A DNA stretch of 64,000 bases from Clostridium kluyveri DSM 555 (GCF_000016505.1 NC_009706.1:2480001-2544000); one strand, 5' to 3'; shown: positions 30,136 to 39,689, counted from the stretch's first letter. Notes: a model not told the origin generated them from the sequence alone. Numbers and translations are program-made.

Positions 30136-31404
30136 ATGCATAGAAAAACGATATTCCAAAAAGATTTTACACTTGTTGTGATAGGCCAGATTATCTCCAT
30201 ATTTGGTAATCAGATATTAAGGTATGCCCTTCCGCTTTACCTGCTAAATCAAACAGGCTCATCTGTTTTATTTGGAACAATTTTGGCAGTCTCTTTTATT
30301 CCAATGATTTTACTGTTTCCGATAGGGGGAATAATTGCTGATCGCGTTAACAAAAAAAACATCATGGTAATTCTGGATTTTAGCACGGCAATACTAATTT
30401 TTCTGTTTTATTTGCTGGCAGGGAAAATAGATATTGTTCCACTTATGGCAATCACAATGATTATTTTGTATGGCATACAAGGCGCCTATCAGCCAGCGGT
30501 TCAGGCAAGTATACCCTTTCTGGTAGAAACTGAACATATCATGAAAGGAAACTCAATTGTTAATCTAATTAACTCCGTGGCCAGTATGGCTGGGCCGGTA
30601 ATCGGCGGTATTTTATTTTCTCTTATTGGATTAATGCCTATTCTATATGTAAGTATCGGTTGCTTTTTCGCGGCTTCAGTAATGGAAATTTTCATTCACA
30701 TTCCATTTGAAAAAAAGAAACTAAACGGAAATATATTTGCTACTGGTTGGGGCGACCTTAAAGAAAGTTTTCACTTTATGTTCAGGGAGCGGCCTGTTCT
30801 GTGGAAAATATCTTTGATATACGCCTCTATGAATTTATTATTGACTTCTTTGACTTTAATCGGAGTTCCCGTTTTAGTTACACAACGTTTGGGGTTTGCT
30901 CTAGATACCGCCAATCGGTTATATGGATATGCGCAGGGCGTAATGGCCGTAGGTGCTATATTGGGCGGTTTACTTGCCGGAGCATTATCAAATAGGCTGA
31001 AAGCAAGGACAAGCCCATTTCTCCTAATTGGGTGCGCTTTGTCCATACTCATAGGAGGAATTGCATTGCAAACGTTAAAAGGGCCTATGGAAATCTATAT
31101 TATCTTACTAATTGGGTGCGGTCTGTTAGTGGCATTGTCAACATTATTCCAAATTCAGATGCTGACATATCTGCAACTTTTAACGCCTAAAGACTTAATC
31201 GGAAAAGTCATTTCATGCTTTATATGTGTTTGTATGTGTGCAAATCCCCTTGGCCAGTTCATTTATGGTATTGTTTTTGAACATATAAGAAGCAGCACAT
31301 ACCTTCCATTTTATGTAGCGGCACTAATAATGATAGGAATTAGTGTCTTTACCCGCCGTATTTTCTATGGAATTGACCATAATAAAAAACAAACAAATAA
31401 GTAG
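30136..31404 (+). CDS. MFS transporter, macrolide-efflux (MefA)-like
   Basis: The 422-residue protein has about 12 hydrophobic segments and the MFS signature GGIIADRVNKKNIMVILDF near residue 64. The start MHRKTIFQKDFTLVVIGQII is typical of the MefA/NreB-like subfamily. It follows an AAAGGAG site about 10 nt before the ATG. Family members expel macrolides, metals or other compounds. Parts are GC-richer than neighbours (one 60-bp line near 30901 is 50% G+C), which may reflect transfer. It is coupled in place with the upstream MarR gene. Confidence 0.88.
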   Translation: MHRKTIFQKDFTLVVIGQIISIFGNQILRYALPLYLLNQTGSSVLFGTILAVSFIPMILLFPIGGIIADRVNKKNIMVILDFSTAILIFLFYLLAGKIDIVPLMAITMIILYGIQGAYQPAVQASIPFLVETEHIMKGNSIVNLINSVASMAGPVIGGILFSLIGLMPILYVSIGCFFAASVMEIFIHIPFEKKKLNGNIFATGWGDLKESFHFMFRERPVLWKISLIYASMNLLLTSLTLIGVPVLVTQRLGFALDTANRLYGYAQGVMAVGAILGGLLAGALSNRLKARTSPFLLIGCALSILIGGIALQTLKGPMEIYIILLIGCGLLVALSTLFQIQMLTYLQLLTPKDLIGKVISCFICVCMCANPLGQFIYGIVFEHIRSSTYLPFYVAALIMIGISVFTRRIFYGIDHNKKQTNK

Positions 31405-31529
31405 GTGGTTGAGTATACTTCAAGAAAATGCCATACTGACATTCTTAACAACTAATACAAAACCATTGTTTGTATGGAACAAGCTCTGTCACTTCGGATC
31501 AACTTGTCCCGAAGTGTGAGGAAAGATTA

Positions 31530-31570
31530 ACAGCCACCATTTTTGCCTATAGAATGGTGGCTGTTTGTAT
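31530..31570 (+). terminator. Terminator of the MFS gene
   Basis: ACAGCCACCATT (31530-31541) pairs perfectly with AATGGTGGCTGT (31553-31564), followed by TTGTATTTT. Confidence 0.85.
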
Positions 31571-31780
31571 TTTCTCATAGGACAAACGGGAAAACACATA
31601 TATTTTTATTATTGAATCATATAAGGTTGATTTTATAAATGTTGAATGATAAACTATAGAATAATTAGAAAAAACTAACTTATCAGATCATCTTATCTAG
31701 AGATTGCAATTAACTAACACTTCCAAATTCTTCAAAGTGCAGGATGAGCACTGCCATATCTCTGGATAGGCTTTTCCGAA

Positions 31781-31807
31781 GTTTAGATAGGCAAACTTAG
31801 CCTAAAC
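31781..31807. promoter_or_regulatory. Candidate DtxR/MntR-type operator
   Basis: GTTTAGATAGGC (31781-31792) and GCCTAAAC (31800-31807) form an imperfect inverted repeat resembling the TTAGG...CCTAA pattern of DtxR-family boxes. It lies about 90 bp upstream of the MntR/DtxR-type gene, so autoregulation is plausible. Confidence 0.35.
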
Positions 31808-31897
31808 CCAAAAATAACTTGATATACAATATATAAATTACGGAAATTTATATCATATGACTTGCTAAATCTATTTTTAATAAGGAGACCACTAATA

Positions 31898-32266
31898 ATG
31901 AATAAATTAACCTATACCATGGAAAATTATCTGGAAGCAATATATGAACTTTCAAAAGAAGAGTCAGGAGTCAGAGTATCTGATATAGCCTACCGCCTAG
32001 GTGTTACAAAAGCCAGTACTAATAGAGCAATGACTACACTAAGCGAAAAAGGATTGATTACAAATGAAAAATACAAAGAAATATTTTTGACTGATGCTGG
32101 GAAAAAACTGGCAGAGCAAACTTCTAAAAAGCATCATGTTATCCGTAAATTTCTTATTGAAATTTTAGATGTTGAGCCAGATATTGCAGATAAGGATGCC
32201 TGTGCCATAGAACACGTTATCAGCAATGAATCTGTTCTTGCTATGCTAGAATACTTTAAAAAGTAA
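31898..32266 (+). CDS. DtxR/MntR-family metal-dependent repressor
   Basis: The 122-residue protein has the winged helix YTMENYLEAIYELSKEESGV then RVSDIAYRLGVTKASTNRAM, and the dimer domain with metal-site residues HHVIRKFLIEIL and DACAIEHVIS. Compared with MntR, the first ligand position is Glu (MENYLEAIY) and the EACxxEH motif reads DACAIEH, so metal preference may differ. It lacks the SH3-like third domain of DtxR/IdeR. TAAGGAGACC at 10 nt supports the ATG at 31898. No manganese or iron transporter is adjacent. Confidence 0.85.
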   Translation: MNKLTYTMENYLEAIYELSKEESGVRVSDIAYRLGVTKASTNRAMTTLSEKGLITNEKYKEIFLTDAGKKLAEQTSKKHHVIRKFLIEILDVEPDIADKDACAIEHVISNESVLAMLEYFKK

Positions 32267-32419
32267 AATATATTTTCTATTTTTACCACAAGGGATAATT
32301 TTTAAAGATGAGAGATAAGCACTGATTCCCCTCTTTATAAGTTCTTAATATTAAATACAAAGTAATTTTTTATTACATATTCACATAAATTATAAAGTAA
32401 ACAATTTAGTGGAGTAATT

Positions 32420-32920
32420 ATGAATTTTAGAAGTAATTTACCTTATTCTAGAATAAAAGCTGTAAATTATGCCTTAAACTATGCTAAATCACCAAATCCT
32501 GCTTATAAATATTTCCCAGTACAAGGTGATAACGGAGGTGACTGTACAAATTTTATATCCCAATGTCTTAAAGCCGGTGGAGCTCCAATGGTGTCTTCAC
32601 ATAAGAATCAATGGTGGTACAGCGGCCCCAAGTGGTCGGTTTCATGGACTGTAGCAGGTTCACTTTACTGGTATTTGAAAATCAATGCTGATGAACAATT
32701 ATACGGTGCCAAAGGTACAGAAGTTGATTCTGTATCAATGCTTGATGTTGGTGATATAATCTTTTATAAAAATAAAAGAGGTAGAATTCAACACTCAGCA
32801 ATTATAACTTCATTTGACAAAGATTATCCCTTAATATCGCAACATACTCCGAACCATTTAAACATATCCTATGAAAAAGACTGGGCTATTAAGATGCATT
32901 TTCTAAAAATATCCTTATAG
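32420..32920 (+). CDS. Putative amidase-domain (Amidase_6) protein
   Basis: The 166-residue protein consists of the putative amidase domain: RIKAVNYALNYAKSPNPAYK, then the Cys motif GDNGGDCTNFISQCLKAGG near residue 48 and a His-containing GRIQHSAIITSF near 124. The Cys-His arrangement is of NlpC/P60-like cysteine peptidases or amidases acting on peptidoglycan or spore material. There is no signal peptide. Its ribosome-binding site is weak (TGGAGTAATT). Function is inferred from the family only. Confidence 0.82.
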   Translation: MNFRSNLPYSRIKAVNYALNYAKSPNPAYKYFPVQGDNGGDCTNFISQCLKAGGAPMVSSHKNQWWYSGPKWSVSWTVAGSLYWYLKINADEQLYGAKGTEVDSVSMLDVGDIIFYKNKRGRIQHSAIITSFDKDYPLISQHTPNHLNISYEKDWAIKMHFLKISL

Positions 32921-32963
32921 TAACTTCTTCTTTTAAAGACTAGTTGCGGCAAATACCATTGGC

Positions 32964-33719
32964 TCAAATTTTCTTTTTCAGAATTTCCACTCTATATGTA
33001 GTTATATAATTTTCACTATAAGGATAATACTCTTTAACCCTTCGGGATAAATTATCTAAAATTCCAAATATTTTATCCCTATCTTTTTGTTCTGTTTTCA
33101 TAAGCTCAAACCATTGAGGTAGTTCATACGAAACTTTATGGAAATTCAATTGTCCTTTTTCTAAAGGAAGCTCTCTTAGTAATTTGGTCCATAAACGTGG
33201 TGAATATGAAAATACATGAGAACTATCCCTCAATAGTTCAATCTCATTAAACATCTTTTCGGACTCATCTCCATCAACTACAGAACAATCTAAAATATAT
33301 AATTTTCCTCCTGTTTTTAAAACTCTGCACATTTCTTTAAGTGCCATTTTGATATTTGAAAAGTGGTGTGCAGCTAATCTACAGACAACAATATGAAATG
33401 TGTTGTCTGGAATTTTCATATTATGAACATCTTCAATACGAAATTCTATATTGGTAATTCCATTTTCATATGACTGTTTTTTTGCTTCATATAACATTTC
33501 ACGTGTAATGTCAATTGCTTCAACCTGTTGAGTATATTGTGCAAGTTTTATAGCTGTATGACCCGTACCAGTTGCCACATCTAAAACCTTATCTTCAGGT
33601 TGTGGATTCAATAATTTTATCATTCTATCAAGATCCCGGGCATTATTATGGACTGAACTATACCTATAATTAGAAGCATTTTTCCCAAAATTTTGTTGTA
33701 CTCTGTTTTGATTTTCCAC
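32964..33719 (-). CDS. Class I SAM-dependent methyltransferase (UbiE-like)
   Basis: The 251-residue protein has motif I KVLDVATGTGHTAIKLAQ near residue 44, EAIDITREML near 68, IEDVHNMKIPDNTFHIVVCR near 98 and EMCRVLKTGGKLYILDCSV near 130. These are typical of UbiE/COQ5-like small-molecule methyltransferases. The start is GTG at 33719 with AAGGGGG 7 nt upstream. It follows the YbjQ-type gene by 29 bp on the same strand and is probably co-transcribed. The substrate is unknown. Confidence 0.87.
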   Translation of the reverse strand: MENQNRVQQNFGKNASNYRYSSVHNNARDLDRMIKLLNPQPEDKVLDVATGTGHTAIKLAQYTQQVEAIDITREMLYEAKKQSYENGITNIEFRIEDVHNMKIPDNTFHIVVCRLAAHHFSNIKMALKEMCRVLKTGGKLYILDCSVVDGDESEKMFNEIELLRDSSHVFSYSPRLWTKLLRELPLEKGQLNFHKVSYELPQWFELMKTEQKDRDKIFGILDNLSRRVKEYYPYSENYITTYRVEILKKKI

Positions 33720-33748
33720 CTACAATCCCCCTTGAATTAAATCTATTT

Positions 33749-34072
33749 TTACTCAACTACTACTGCTGTTCCTGAAGCAGTTACCATGAGCATATTTCCT
33801 CCCTGTCCTAATACCTCATAATCAATATCTATCCCAATAACAGCATTTGCTCCAACAGCATACGCCCTATTTTTCAATTCTTCTAACGCTTCTTCTCTAG
33901 CCTGTATAAGTTCTCCTTCATAAGATTTTGAACGTCCTCCAAAAAAGTTAGTAAATCCCGCTGCAATATCTTTAATAGCATCTACTCCAGAAATTACTTC
34001 TCCAAAAACAATTCCTTTATATTCTAAAACTTTCTTTCCCTCTATACAATTTGTAGTTGTTACAATCATCAT
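33749..34072 (-). CDS. YbjQ/UPF0145-family protein
   Basis: The 107-residue protein shows the family pattern [56 protein letters not shown] and [20 protein letters not shown]. The fold forms homo-pentamers in solved members; its role is unknown, and a metal or membrane link has been suggested. Two adjacent ATGs (34072, 34069) share GGAGG. It leads a two-gene unit with the methyltransferase. Confidence 0.9.
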   Translation of the reverse strand: MMIVTTTNCIEGKKVLEYKGIVFGEVISGVDAIKDIAAGFTNFFGGRSKSYEGELIQAREEALEELKNRAYAVGANAVIGIDIDYEVLGQGGNMLMVTASGTAVVVE

Positions 34073-34254
34073 TATACCTCCAATTTTAAATTTTAAAAAG
34101 TTTATTATTAAATAACTCGATTGATTTTTTATACACTTTAAATAATATCAAATAATTCTAATATAGAAAAATAATTTAATATTTTAGTACACTTCCATTA
34201 AGGTTATAATAAACATATATTAATATTTTACAATAAATTAAAGGATGTGTTCTT

Positions 34255-34704
34255 ATGTCAAATACTTATAATAAAGAATGTCTAAAGAAAAAGCTTTCTT
34301 CTATACAATATAAGGTAACTCAGGAAAATGAAACTGAACCCCCTTTTGAAAATGAATATTGGGACTTCAACGGAGAAGGTATATATGTGGACATCTGTAG
34401 TGGAGAACCCTTATTTACCTCTCTGGATAAATTTGATTCTGGCTGCGGCTGGCCAAGTTTTTCAAAGCCATTGGTTCCTGAAAATATAAATGAATCCAAA
34501 GACAATTCCCATGGAATGATTAGAACAGAAGTAAGAAGTAAAAATGGTAATTCTCATTTAGGCCATGTTTTTGATGACGGTCCAAAGGCATTAGGAGGAC
34601 TCAGGTATTGTATAAATAGTGCTTCCATAAAATTTATACCTTTAGATGATTTAGATAGAAAAGGGTATGGTGAGTATAAAAAATTATTTAAAACATATAA
34701 ATGA
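34255..34704 (+). CDS. msrB: Peptide-methionine (R)-S-oxide reductase MsrB
   Basis: The 149-residue protein has CGWPSFSKP near residue 64, GHVFDDGP near 103 and the catalytic Cys in [18 protein letters not shown] near 119. It reduces methionine R-sulfoxide in proteins. The two CxxC zinc motifs of many MsrB enzymes are absent here ([10 protein letters not shown] and [10 protein letters not shown] instead), so this is the zinc-free form. A GGATGTG site lies 5-7 nt before the ATG. There is no fused or adjacent MsrA. Confidence 0.95.
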   Translation: MSNTYNKECLKKKLSSIQYKVTQENETEPPFENEYWDFNGEGIYVDICSGEPLFTSLDKFDSGCGWPSFSKPLVPENINESKDNSHGMIRTEVRSKNGNSHLGHVFDDGPKALGGLRYCINSASIKFIPLDDLDRKGYGEYKKLFKTYK

Positions 34705-34861
34705 TTTTTAAATAATCAAAGTAAAAAATTAAAAAATTCTACGCTTATAACAGATGAACGAAAAGGTCAAAATATTTATTATTCTCTGAATACTACTGTA
34801 CTGCAGGAAGTAATTAATTGGTTCTTAAATGTAACAAATGCTAATAAAGGAGGTGCTGCAG

Positions 34862-35527
34862 ATGAAAAAAATAGGTAAAGTTTTAAAAAAAGACTGGATT
34901 ATTTTAATTATTATAATTTTGGGATTTGGATTTGGAGCATATTTCTATAGTTCACTTCCCGATAGAGTTCCTATACATTGGAATATAGAGGGTGAAGTTA
35001 ACGGTTATGGAACCAAGTTCTTCGGAGCTTTTGGACTTCCATTAATAAATCTAGGATGTTATTTAATGTTTATTATACTTCCATATATAGATCCCAAGAA
35101 AAAAAATTATGAAAAATTCAATTCCACTTATCAATATTTAAAATATATATTAATTATATTTTTATTTGGAATACAAGTTATTACCCTTTTAGCATCAACT
35201 GGAGTAGTCATTAATATAGCAGATTATATACAAATCATGATATCATTGATATTTATTTTAATAGGAAATGTAATGGGAAGGTTTAGTCACAACTATTTTG
35301 TGGGGATAAAAACTCCCTGGACTTTAGCGGATGAACAGGTATGGAAAAGAACTCACAGAATTGCAGGACCACTTTGGGTTATAGGAGGTATTTTAAATTT
35401 ATTATTAACTTTTACAGGTATATATTTTAAGAAGATAGGTTTTATAGTTATTCTAATAATAATTGTAGTTATCCCCATTATTTATTCTTATATTCTCTAC
35501 AGAAAGATACATCCAAATATGAACTAG
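34862..35527 (+). CDS. SdpI/DUF1648-family membrane protein
   Basis: The 221-residue protein has about six hydrophobic segments and the DUF1648 motif LPDRVPIHWNIEGEVNGYGT near residue 33, followed by the SdpI domain (GRFSHNYFVGIKTPWTLADE, VWKRTHRIAGPLWVIGG). SdpI of Bacillus is an immunity/signal membrane protein for a killing peptide; clostridial homologues are common and mostly uncharacterised. AAAGGAGGTG 6 nt before the ATG at 34862 sets the start. No SdpR repressor or SdpC toxin is adjacent. Confidence 0.87.
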   Translation: MKKIGKVLKKDWIILIIIILGFGFGAYFYSSLPDRVPIHWNIEGEVNGYGTKFFGAFGLPLINLGCYLMFIILPYIDPKKKNYEKFNSTYQYLKYILIIFLFGIQVITLLASTGVVINIADYIQIMISLIFILIGNVMGRFSHNYFVGIKTPWTLADEQVWKRTHRIAGPLWVIGGILNLLLTFTGIYFKKIGFIVILIIIVVIPIIYSYILYRKIHPNMN

Positions 35528-35560
35528 GTATAGGTGATAAATTTATCACCTATACTTTAC
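35528..35560. terminator. Perfect 28-bp palindrome between convergent genes
   Basis: GTATAGGTGATAAA (35528-35541) is directly followed by its exact reverse complement (35542-35555). It starts right at the SdpI-type stop and faces the MerR-type stop, so it is likely a bidirectional terminator. Confidence 0.75.
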
Positions 35561-35566
35561 TATAAC

Positions 35567-36313
35567 CTAATTTAACTCTGCATACATTTCAGCTATTGTA
35601 TAAAGATAATAACTAAGTCCAATTTGCTGCTTTTCAAGAACATCTCTGTGAAAATCATCTTCTAGAAAAAATCTGGCCTGTTTAACAAATAATTTTGAAT
35701 TTATATTCATACTATGATTGTTTAAAAATTCAATATGATCTTTTAACACCTTTTGAAGTCTTTTATCACTTGCCTTCCATCCACTCTTTAGAGCAGTTGC
35801 CAAATATTCTATAAATCTTTGTGCTTCTTTTGCAGATTCATTCATATTTTCTAAATTTTTATATTTTATTTTAGGAATTTCATATCCATAGTTATCTTTA
35901 ATATAGTTATTATGCTCTAAGAGTGCATTTTCCCATTCATCTACATTAAGTCCTTTAAACATTTCTTCTTTATTCATTGTTTCTCCTTTCTTTACTAGAT
36001 TGATAGAACTGTCAATAGTCTCCAATAAAACATCCAATCTCTGCCTGCGCGCAAAAAGCAGTTTTTGCTGTTTAATTAAACACATTATACGACTTGGTTC
36101 ATTCTCAAGTGTTTTCTTAATATCTTTTAGGGAAAAATCAAGTTCTCTATAAAATAATATTTGCTGAAGACGTTCAAGTTCTTTTTCTCCATAAAGACGA
36201 TATCCTGCATCACTTATTTTACACGGCTTTAGCAATCCTATTTTATGATAATAATATAAGGTTTTTATTGTAACTCCTGTAAGTTCTGAAATTTTCTTAA
36301 CCTTGTATAACAT
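35567..36313 (-). CDS. MerR-family regulator with TipAS-like drug-binding domain
   Basis: The N-terminal MerR winged helix is clear (YKVKKISELTGVTIKTLYYY, GLLKPCKISDAGYRLYGEKE), followed by a dimerisation helix. From about residue 120 there is a TipAS-like all-helical antibiotic-recognition domain (MFKGLNVDEWENALLEHNNY, FLEDDFHRDVLEKQQIGLSY). Such proteins activate multidrug-resistance genes on binding a compound. The protein is 248 residues, the usual length. A GAGGTG site precedes the ATG. It lies next to the decayed two-component/ABC locus. Confidence 0.9.
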   Translation of the reverse strand: MLYKVKKISELTGVTIKTLYYYHKIGLLKPCKISDAGYRLYGEKELERLQQILFYRELDFSLKDIKKTLENEPSRIMCLIKQQKLLFARRQRLDVLLETIDSSINLVKKGETMNKEEMFKGLNVDEWENALLEHNNYIKDNYGYEIPKIKYKNLENMNESAKEAQRFIEYLATALKSGWKASDKRLQKVLKDHIEFLNNHSMNINSKLFVKQARFFLEDDFHRDVLEKQQIGLSYYLYTIAEMYAELN

Positions 36314-36397
36314 AATTTTTCACCTCATATATAATCATACGCCCTTACCAAAGGTCAGAGTCAATACTTTTCATATTTTTATAAATAAAAATTATAT

Positions 36398-36886
36398 TTA
36401 TAATTTAAACCTATACCCAGTTCCCCACGATGTTTCTATAAATTCTGGATTTTGGGGATCCTTTTCTATTTTCTTTCTTATTTTCTGAATATGTACTGCT
36501 ACAGTGGCCAGATCACCAATAAACTCACTTCCCCATATGCTGTCGAATATATTCCCTTTAGTAAATACTATATTGGGATTTGAAGCCAAAAATACAAGTA
36601 TCTCGTACTCCTTCGAAGTTAATTTTACTTCTTTCCCATTGACAGTTACTCTGTGGGAAGCTCTATTGATTTCAAGACCCTTAACCGCAATAATTTCCGA
36701 AGAAAAATTATTGCCCTTAAGCCTTTCATATCTGCTTATATGAGATTTTATTCTAGCTGCAAGCTCAGCAGGACTAAAAGGTTTTGTCATATAATCATCT
36801 GCTCCAAAATTTAGCCCTCTTATTTTGTCAATATCCTCATTTCTTGCAGAAACTACTATTACAGGTATTTCAAATTTCTTTCTCAC
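36398..36886 (-). pseudogene. OmpR-family response regulator lacking its phosphoacceptor half
   Basis: The 162-residue reading begins in the middle of a receiver domain (KKFEIPVIVVSARNEDIDKI, ADDYMTKPFSPAEL) and continues into an intact winged-helix output domain (YEILVFLASNPNIVFTKGNI, VAVHIQKIRKKIEKDP, WGTGYRFKL). The first ~50 residues, including the phosphorylated Asp, are missing. Just upstream in another frame the sequence reads NGFEIIK then stop, which is the usual receiver segment before KKFEIPV, so a frameshift is also present. The gene is a remnant and sits directly after the truncated kinase. Confidence 0.85.
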
Positions 36887-36910
36887 TTTATTATTTCAAA
36901 TCCATTTTTT

Positions 36911-37760
36911 TCAGATGCCCGCACACAAATAATCTTTCATTTCATATAATCTAACTTCTATCTTTATAACATTATTACAACTGTATTTTACTACATTTCC
37001 AATAATATTTCTAAATATCTGATTAACTCTTTTACAGTCAATATTTATATAACAATCTTTTTTCAATTCATCTACATAATTAAATTCAATTCCCCTATCT
37101 TCCATATCATATTTAAATTCTTCCATTAGATCATTCATAAAGTTTTTTACATCTACTTTTTCAAAATTCAATTCTAATTTTTGCATATCCAATTTTGAAA
37201 ACAAAAAAAGATCCTCGATGAGTTTATTCATATAAACAGAATTATTATATATTATTTTATAATATTTGTTTATTTTATCCTGAGGTAAGTCCCTCATTTC
37301 TAACATTGTTTCAATATAACCTTGAATTGAAGTAATGGGAGTTTTAAGATCGTGAGAGATATTTGCAATAAGAAGCTTTCTATTTTCCTCATAGGCCTTT
37401 TTTAACTTATTTATTGGTTTGAATACATTGTTTTCTAAATTCATACTGAATAACACTTGATTTACTCCAATGGAACCAAAAATTATGGCAATAATTACTG
37501 CTACTGTTTTCCCTCCAAAATATCTGAATATAAGAAACCATAGTATTAAATTAAAAATTACGATAAACATATGTGAATGTCTCATATGCCTGGATTACCA
37601 TTCAAATTCTCTATTATTTTTATATTCTATTTCAAATTTTTTGCGCATTTTTTCTTTTACCTCATGTATTTTATGGTGATTTTTTCTTTTCTCCTTTATA
37701 TATACGTACAATTTCAATTTTTTTATCAATTAATTCAATAAATTTCACAGTTTTTTTCAT
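36911..37760 (-). pseudogene. Sensor histidine kinase pseudogene (ATPase domain lost, N-terminal stop and frameshift)
   Basis: The open part (36911-37585) has two membrane segments, the phosphorylation motif LLIANISHDLKTPITSIQGY and an N box (NQIFRNIIGNVVKYS), then ends before the G boxes. Upstream the same frame continues through a TAA (37595-37597) into KKFEIEYKNNREFEW. A T6/A6 tract at 37680-37685 shifts the frame to a segment starting at an ATG (37760) with AGGGGAT before it (MKKTVKFIELIDKKIEIVRI). At the other end, RASEKNGFEIIK in a shifted frame joins kinase-like to receiver-like sequence. It is therefore a relic with at least three lesions. Confidence 0.82.
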
Positions 37761-38056
37761 AATATCCCCTAATCTTTTATCAAGTTCTTCTAATGTTCCG
37801 ACGGAATTTGCTCTAAAGAAATGCCTATATATAATTTTAATCCAATTTTATTTATTTATAAATTATTTTAATATGCTCAATTAATATAGACATGTAAAGT
37901 GATTCTTAGACTCAACTAAAGTTTGTCCATAAAAATGTTTTTTTCATCTAAATCCTAGAAGAATTATTCAGGTGCTTAGTAATACTCACTTCTTATTTGA
38001 AGAAAATAAGAGGTAAATAATAACAGCGTTAGTATAAAAGTTAGGAGGTAAAAATT

Positions 38057-38798
38057 ATGGAAAGTATAATTCAAGTAAAAAATTTCACTAAAAAATATGG
38101 GAGTTTTACCGCAGTAGATAATGTTTCTTTTGAAGTAGAGAGGGGGAGTATTTTTGCATTTCTAGGTCCAAATGGTGCAGGTAAGAGCACAACTATAAAT
38201 ACCCTGTGTACTATAATAGATAAAACTTCAGGTGAACTTAAAATCAATGGTCGTGAAGTTTCAAAAGAAAAATCTAAAGTTAGAAATGACATAGGCATAG
38301 TATTTCAAGAGTGTACTTTAGACATCAAGCTGACTATTGAAAAAAATATAAAATTGCACTATGAATTCTATAATGTTCCAAAACCTGAAATTAAGGGAAG
38401 AGTTGATTTTGTACTGGAACTTGTACATTATCCCAAAGTACTTTTCTTGGACGAACCAACCAAAGGTCTTGATCCTCAGACTAGATTAAATATAATGACC
38501 ATAATAGACCATGGAAAAATAGTAGCCTATGATACTCCTCACAATCTTAAAAGAGAATATACTTCAAAACTGACTAAAATAAAAGTTTCAGATAACGATT
38601 CACTTATAAGATACTTAAAAATTAAGGGCATTGAGTATACATTAGAAAAGGATATATTTAAAATATAATTCCAATGAATTAAAAAATATTTTAGATATCA
38701 TAACCATATTTAAAGAATCAATCTGTGATTTTGAAATTAGCACAGGTACTCTAAACGATGTATTTTTAACCTTGACAGGAAAGGAGATAAGAGAATAA
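38057..38798 (+). pseudogene. ABC transporter ATPase with two internal deletions and a frameshift
   Basis: The DrrA-like N-terminus is normal: Walker A LGPNGAGKSTTINTL and a Q-loop in GIVFQECTLD. Then VDFVLELV jumps straight to HYPKVLFLDEPT (Walker B), so the LSGG signature segment is missing. LDPQTRLNI jumps to MTIIDHGKIVAYDTP, so the D-loop/H-loop segment is missing. Both gaps keep the frame. The frame then breaks at about 38664: KDIFKI stops at 38668, while the conserved tail (CDFEISTGTLNDVFLTLTGK) continues in another frame to 38798. That stop overlaps the permease ATG as TAATG. It cannot work as an ATPase. Confidence 0.88.
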
Positions 38799-39625
38799 TG
38801 AGAGGAATAATTGCTATTTTAAAAAGAAACCTAACTAATTTTATACGAGATAAAATGAGACTTGCATTTTCAATAATTATGTCTGTATTTTTTCTCTTTG
38901 TATTTTCCTTCGTTATGAAATCCACTGCAGTAGGTATTGTCCAGCCTCTTAACTACCTTATTTCTGGAATAATAATCATGACAGTTTTCCAGGCCGCATT
39001 GAGCAATTCTACCAGTATAATTGAAGATATGTCCATGGGTTTTATGAAAGAGATAATTGTCTCACCTATAAAAAGATGGCAAATATCCATAGGACAAGTT
39101 CTCTCCTCTACTGTAATTGCATTTTTTCAGGGTTTACTGGTTATAGTTCTGGGTATGTTTATGGGACTTAATTTGAGTATATTTCAATTTTTACAGATGT
39201 GTGCTGTCATGTTACTGGTTGGGATAACCTTTAGCTGCATTGGACTGTATCTGGCTTCCCTTGCAAAAAGCTCTACCACCTTTCAGATAATGATAACTGT
39301 ATTTACTTTTCCTCTAACTTTTTTATCCGGTGCCTATATTCCAACTACTATTATGCCAAAAATAATTCAACCTTTGGTGTATATAAATCCACTTACCTAT
39401 ACTACTTCAATTTTCAGATATATTACACTTGATATGAAAAATTTAACCTTAACTGCATTGATAAAAAGTGGAGTGGCATTTAATATTCACGGTTTTATTA
39501 TAAGACCGTACGCAGGGTTATTTATAATTTCCATCATGTGTGCTGTTTTTTTCATACTTTCAGTTATCCAGTTTAATAAAGCTGATTTTTCAAATATTAA
39601 GGTATTTGATCCCCATGCAAAATAA
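38798..39625 (+). CDS. ABC-2 type permease (DrrB-like)
   Basis: The 275-residue protein has six hydrophobic segments and the ABC-2 motifs MSMGFMKEIIVSPIKRW near residue 76 and FPLTFLSGAYIPTTIMPKII near 170. It looks full length and undamaged. The start overlaps the stop of the broken ATPase gene, so the pair once formed an exporter for drugs, lipids or peptides. Without a functional partner in the locus it is probably inactive or served by another ATPase. Confidence 0.87.
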   Translation: MRGIIAILKRNLTNFIRDKMRLAFSIIMSVFFLFVFSFVMKSTAVGIVQPLNYLISGIIIMTVFQAALSNSTSIIEDMSMGFMKEIIVSPIKRWQISIGQVLSSTVIAFFQGLLVIVLGMFMGLNLSIFQFLQMCAVMLLVGITFSCIGLYLASLAKSSTTFQIMITVFTFPLTFLSGAYIPTTIMPKIIQPLVYINPLTYTTSIFRYITLDMKNLTLTALIKSGVAFNIHGFIIRPYAGLFIISIMCAVFFILSVIQFNKADFSNIKVFDPHAK

Positions 39626-39655
39626 AAATTTATAGAAATATTTACAATAAACAAA

Positions 39656-39689
39656 GGTGCCGCTCTTTGACTCTTAGATATGCGGCACC
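39656..39689. terminator. Hairpin between the permease and the MarR-type gene
   Basis: GGTGCCGC (39656-39663) pairs with GCGGCACC (39682-39689) around an 18-nt loop. It lies between convergent genes. A T tract is weak, so it is a tentative terminator. Confidence 0.5.

Larger units (their letters stand above)
31405..31897. other. Intergenic region between the MFS and MntR-like genes
   Basis: This 490-bp stretch has no gene I can support. It contains the MFS terminator, an upstream inverted repeat CACTTCGG (31490-31497) / CCGAAGTG (31509-31516), and a candidate metalloregulator operator at 31781-31807. The rest is AT-rich with no further signal. Confidence 0.5.
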
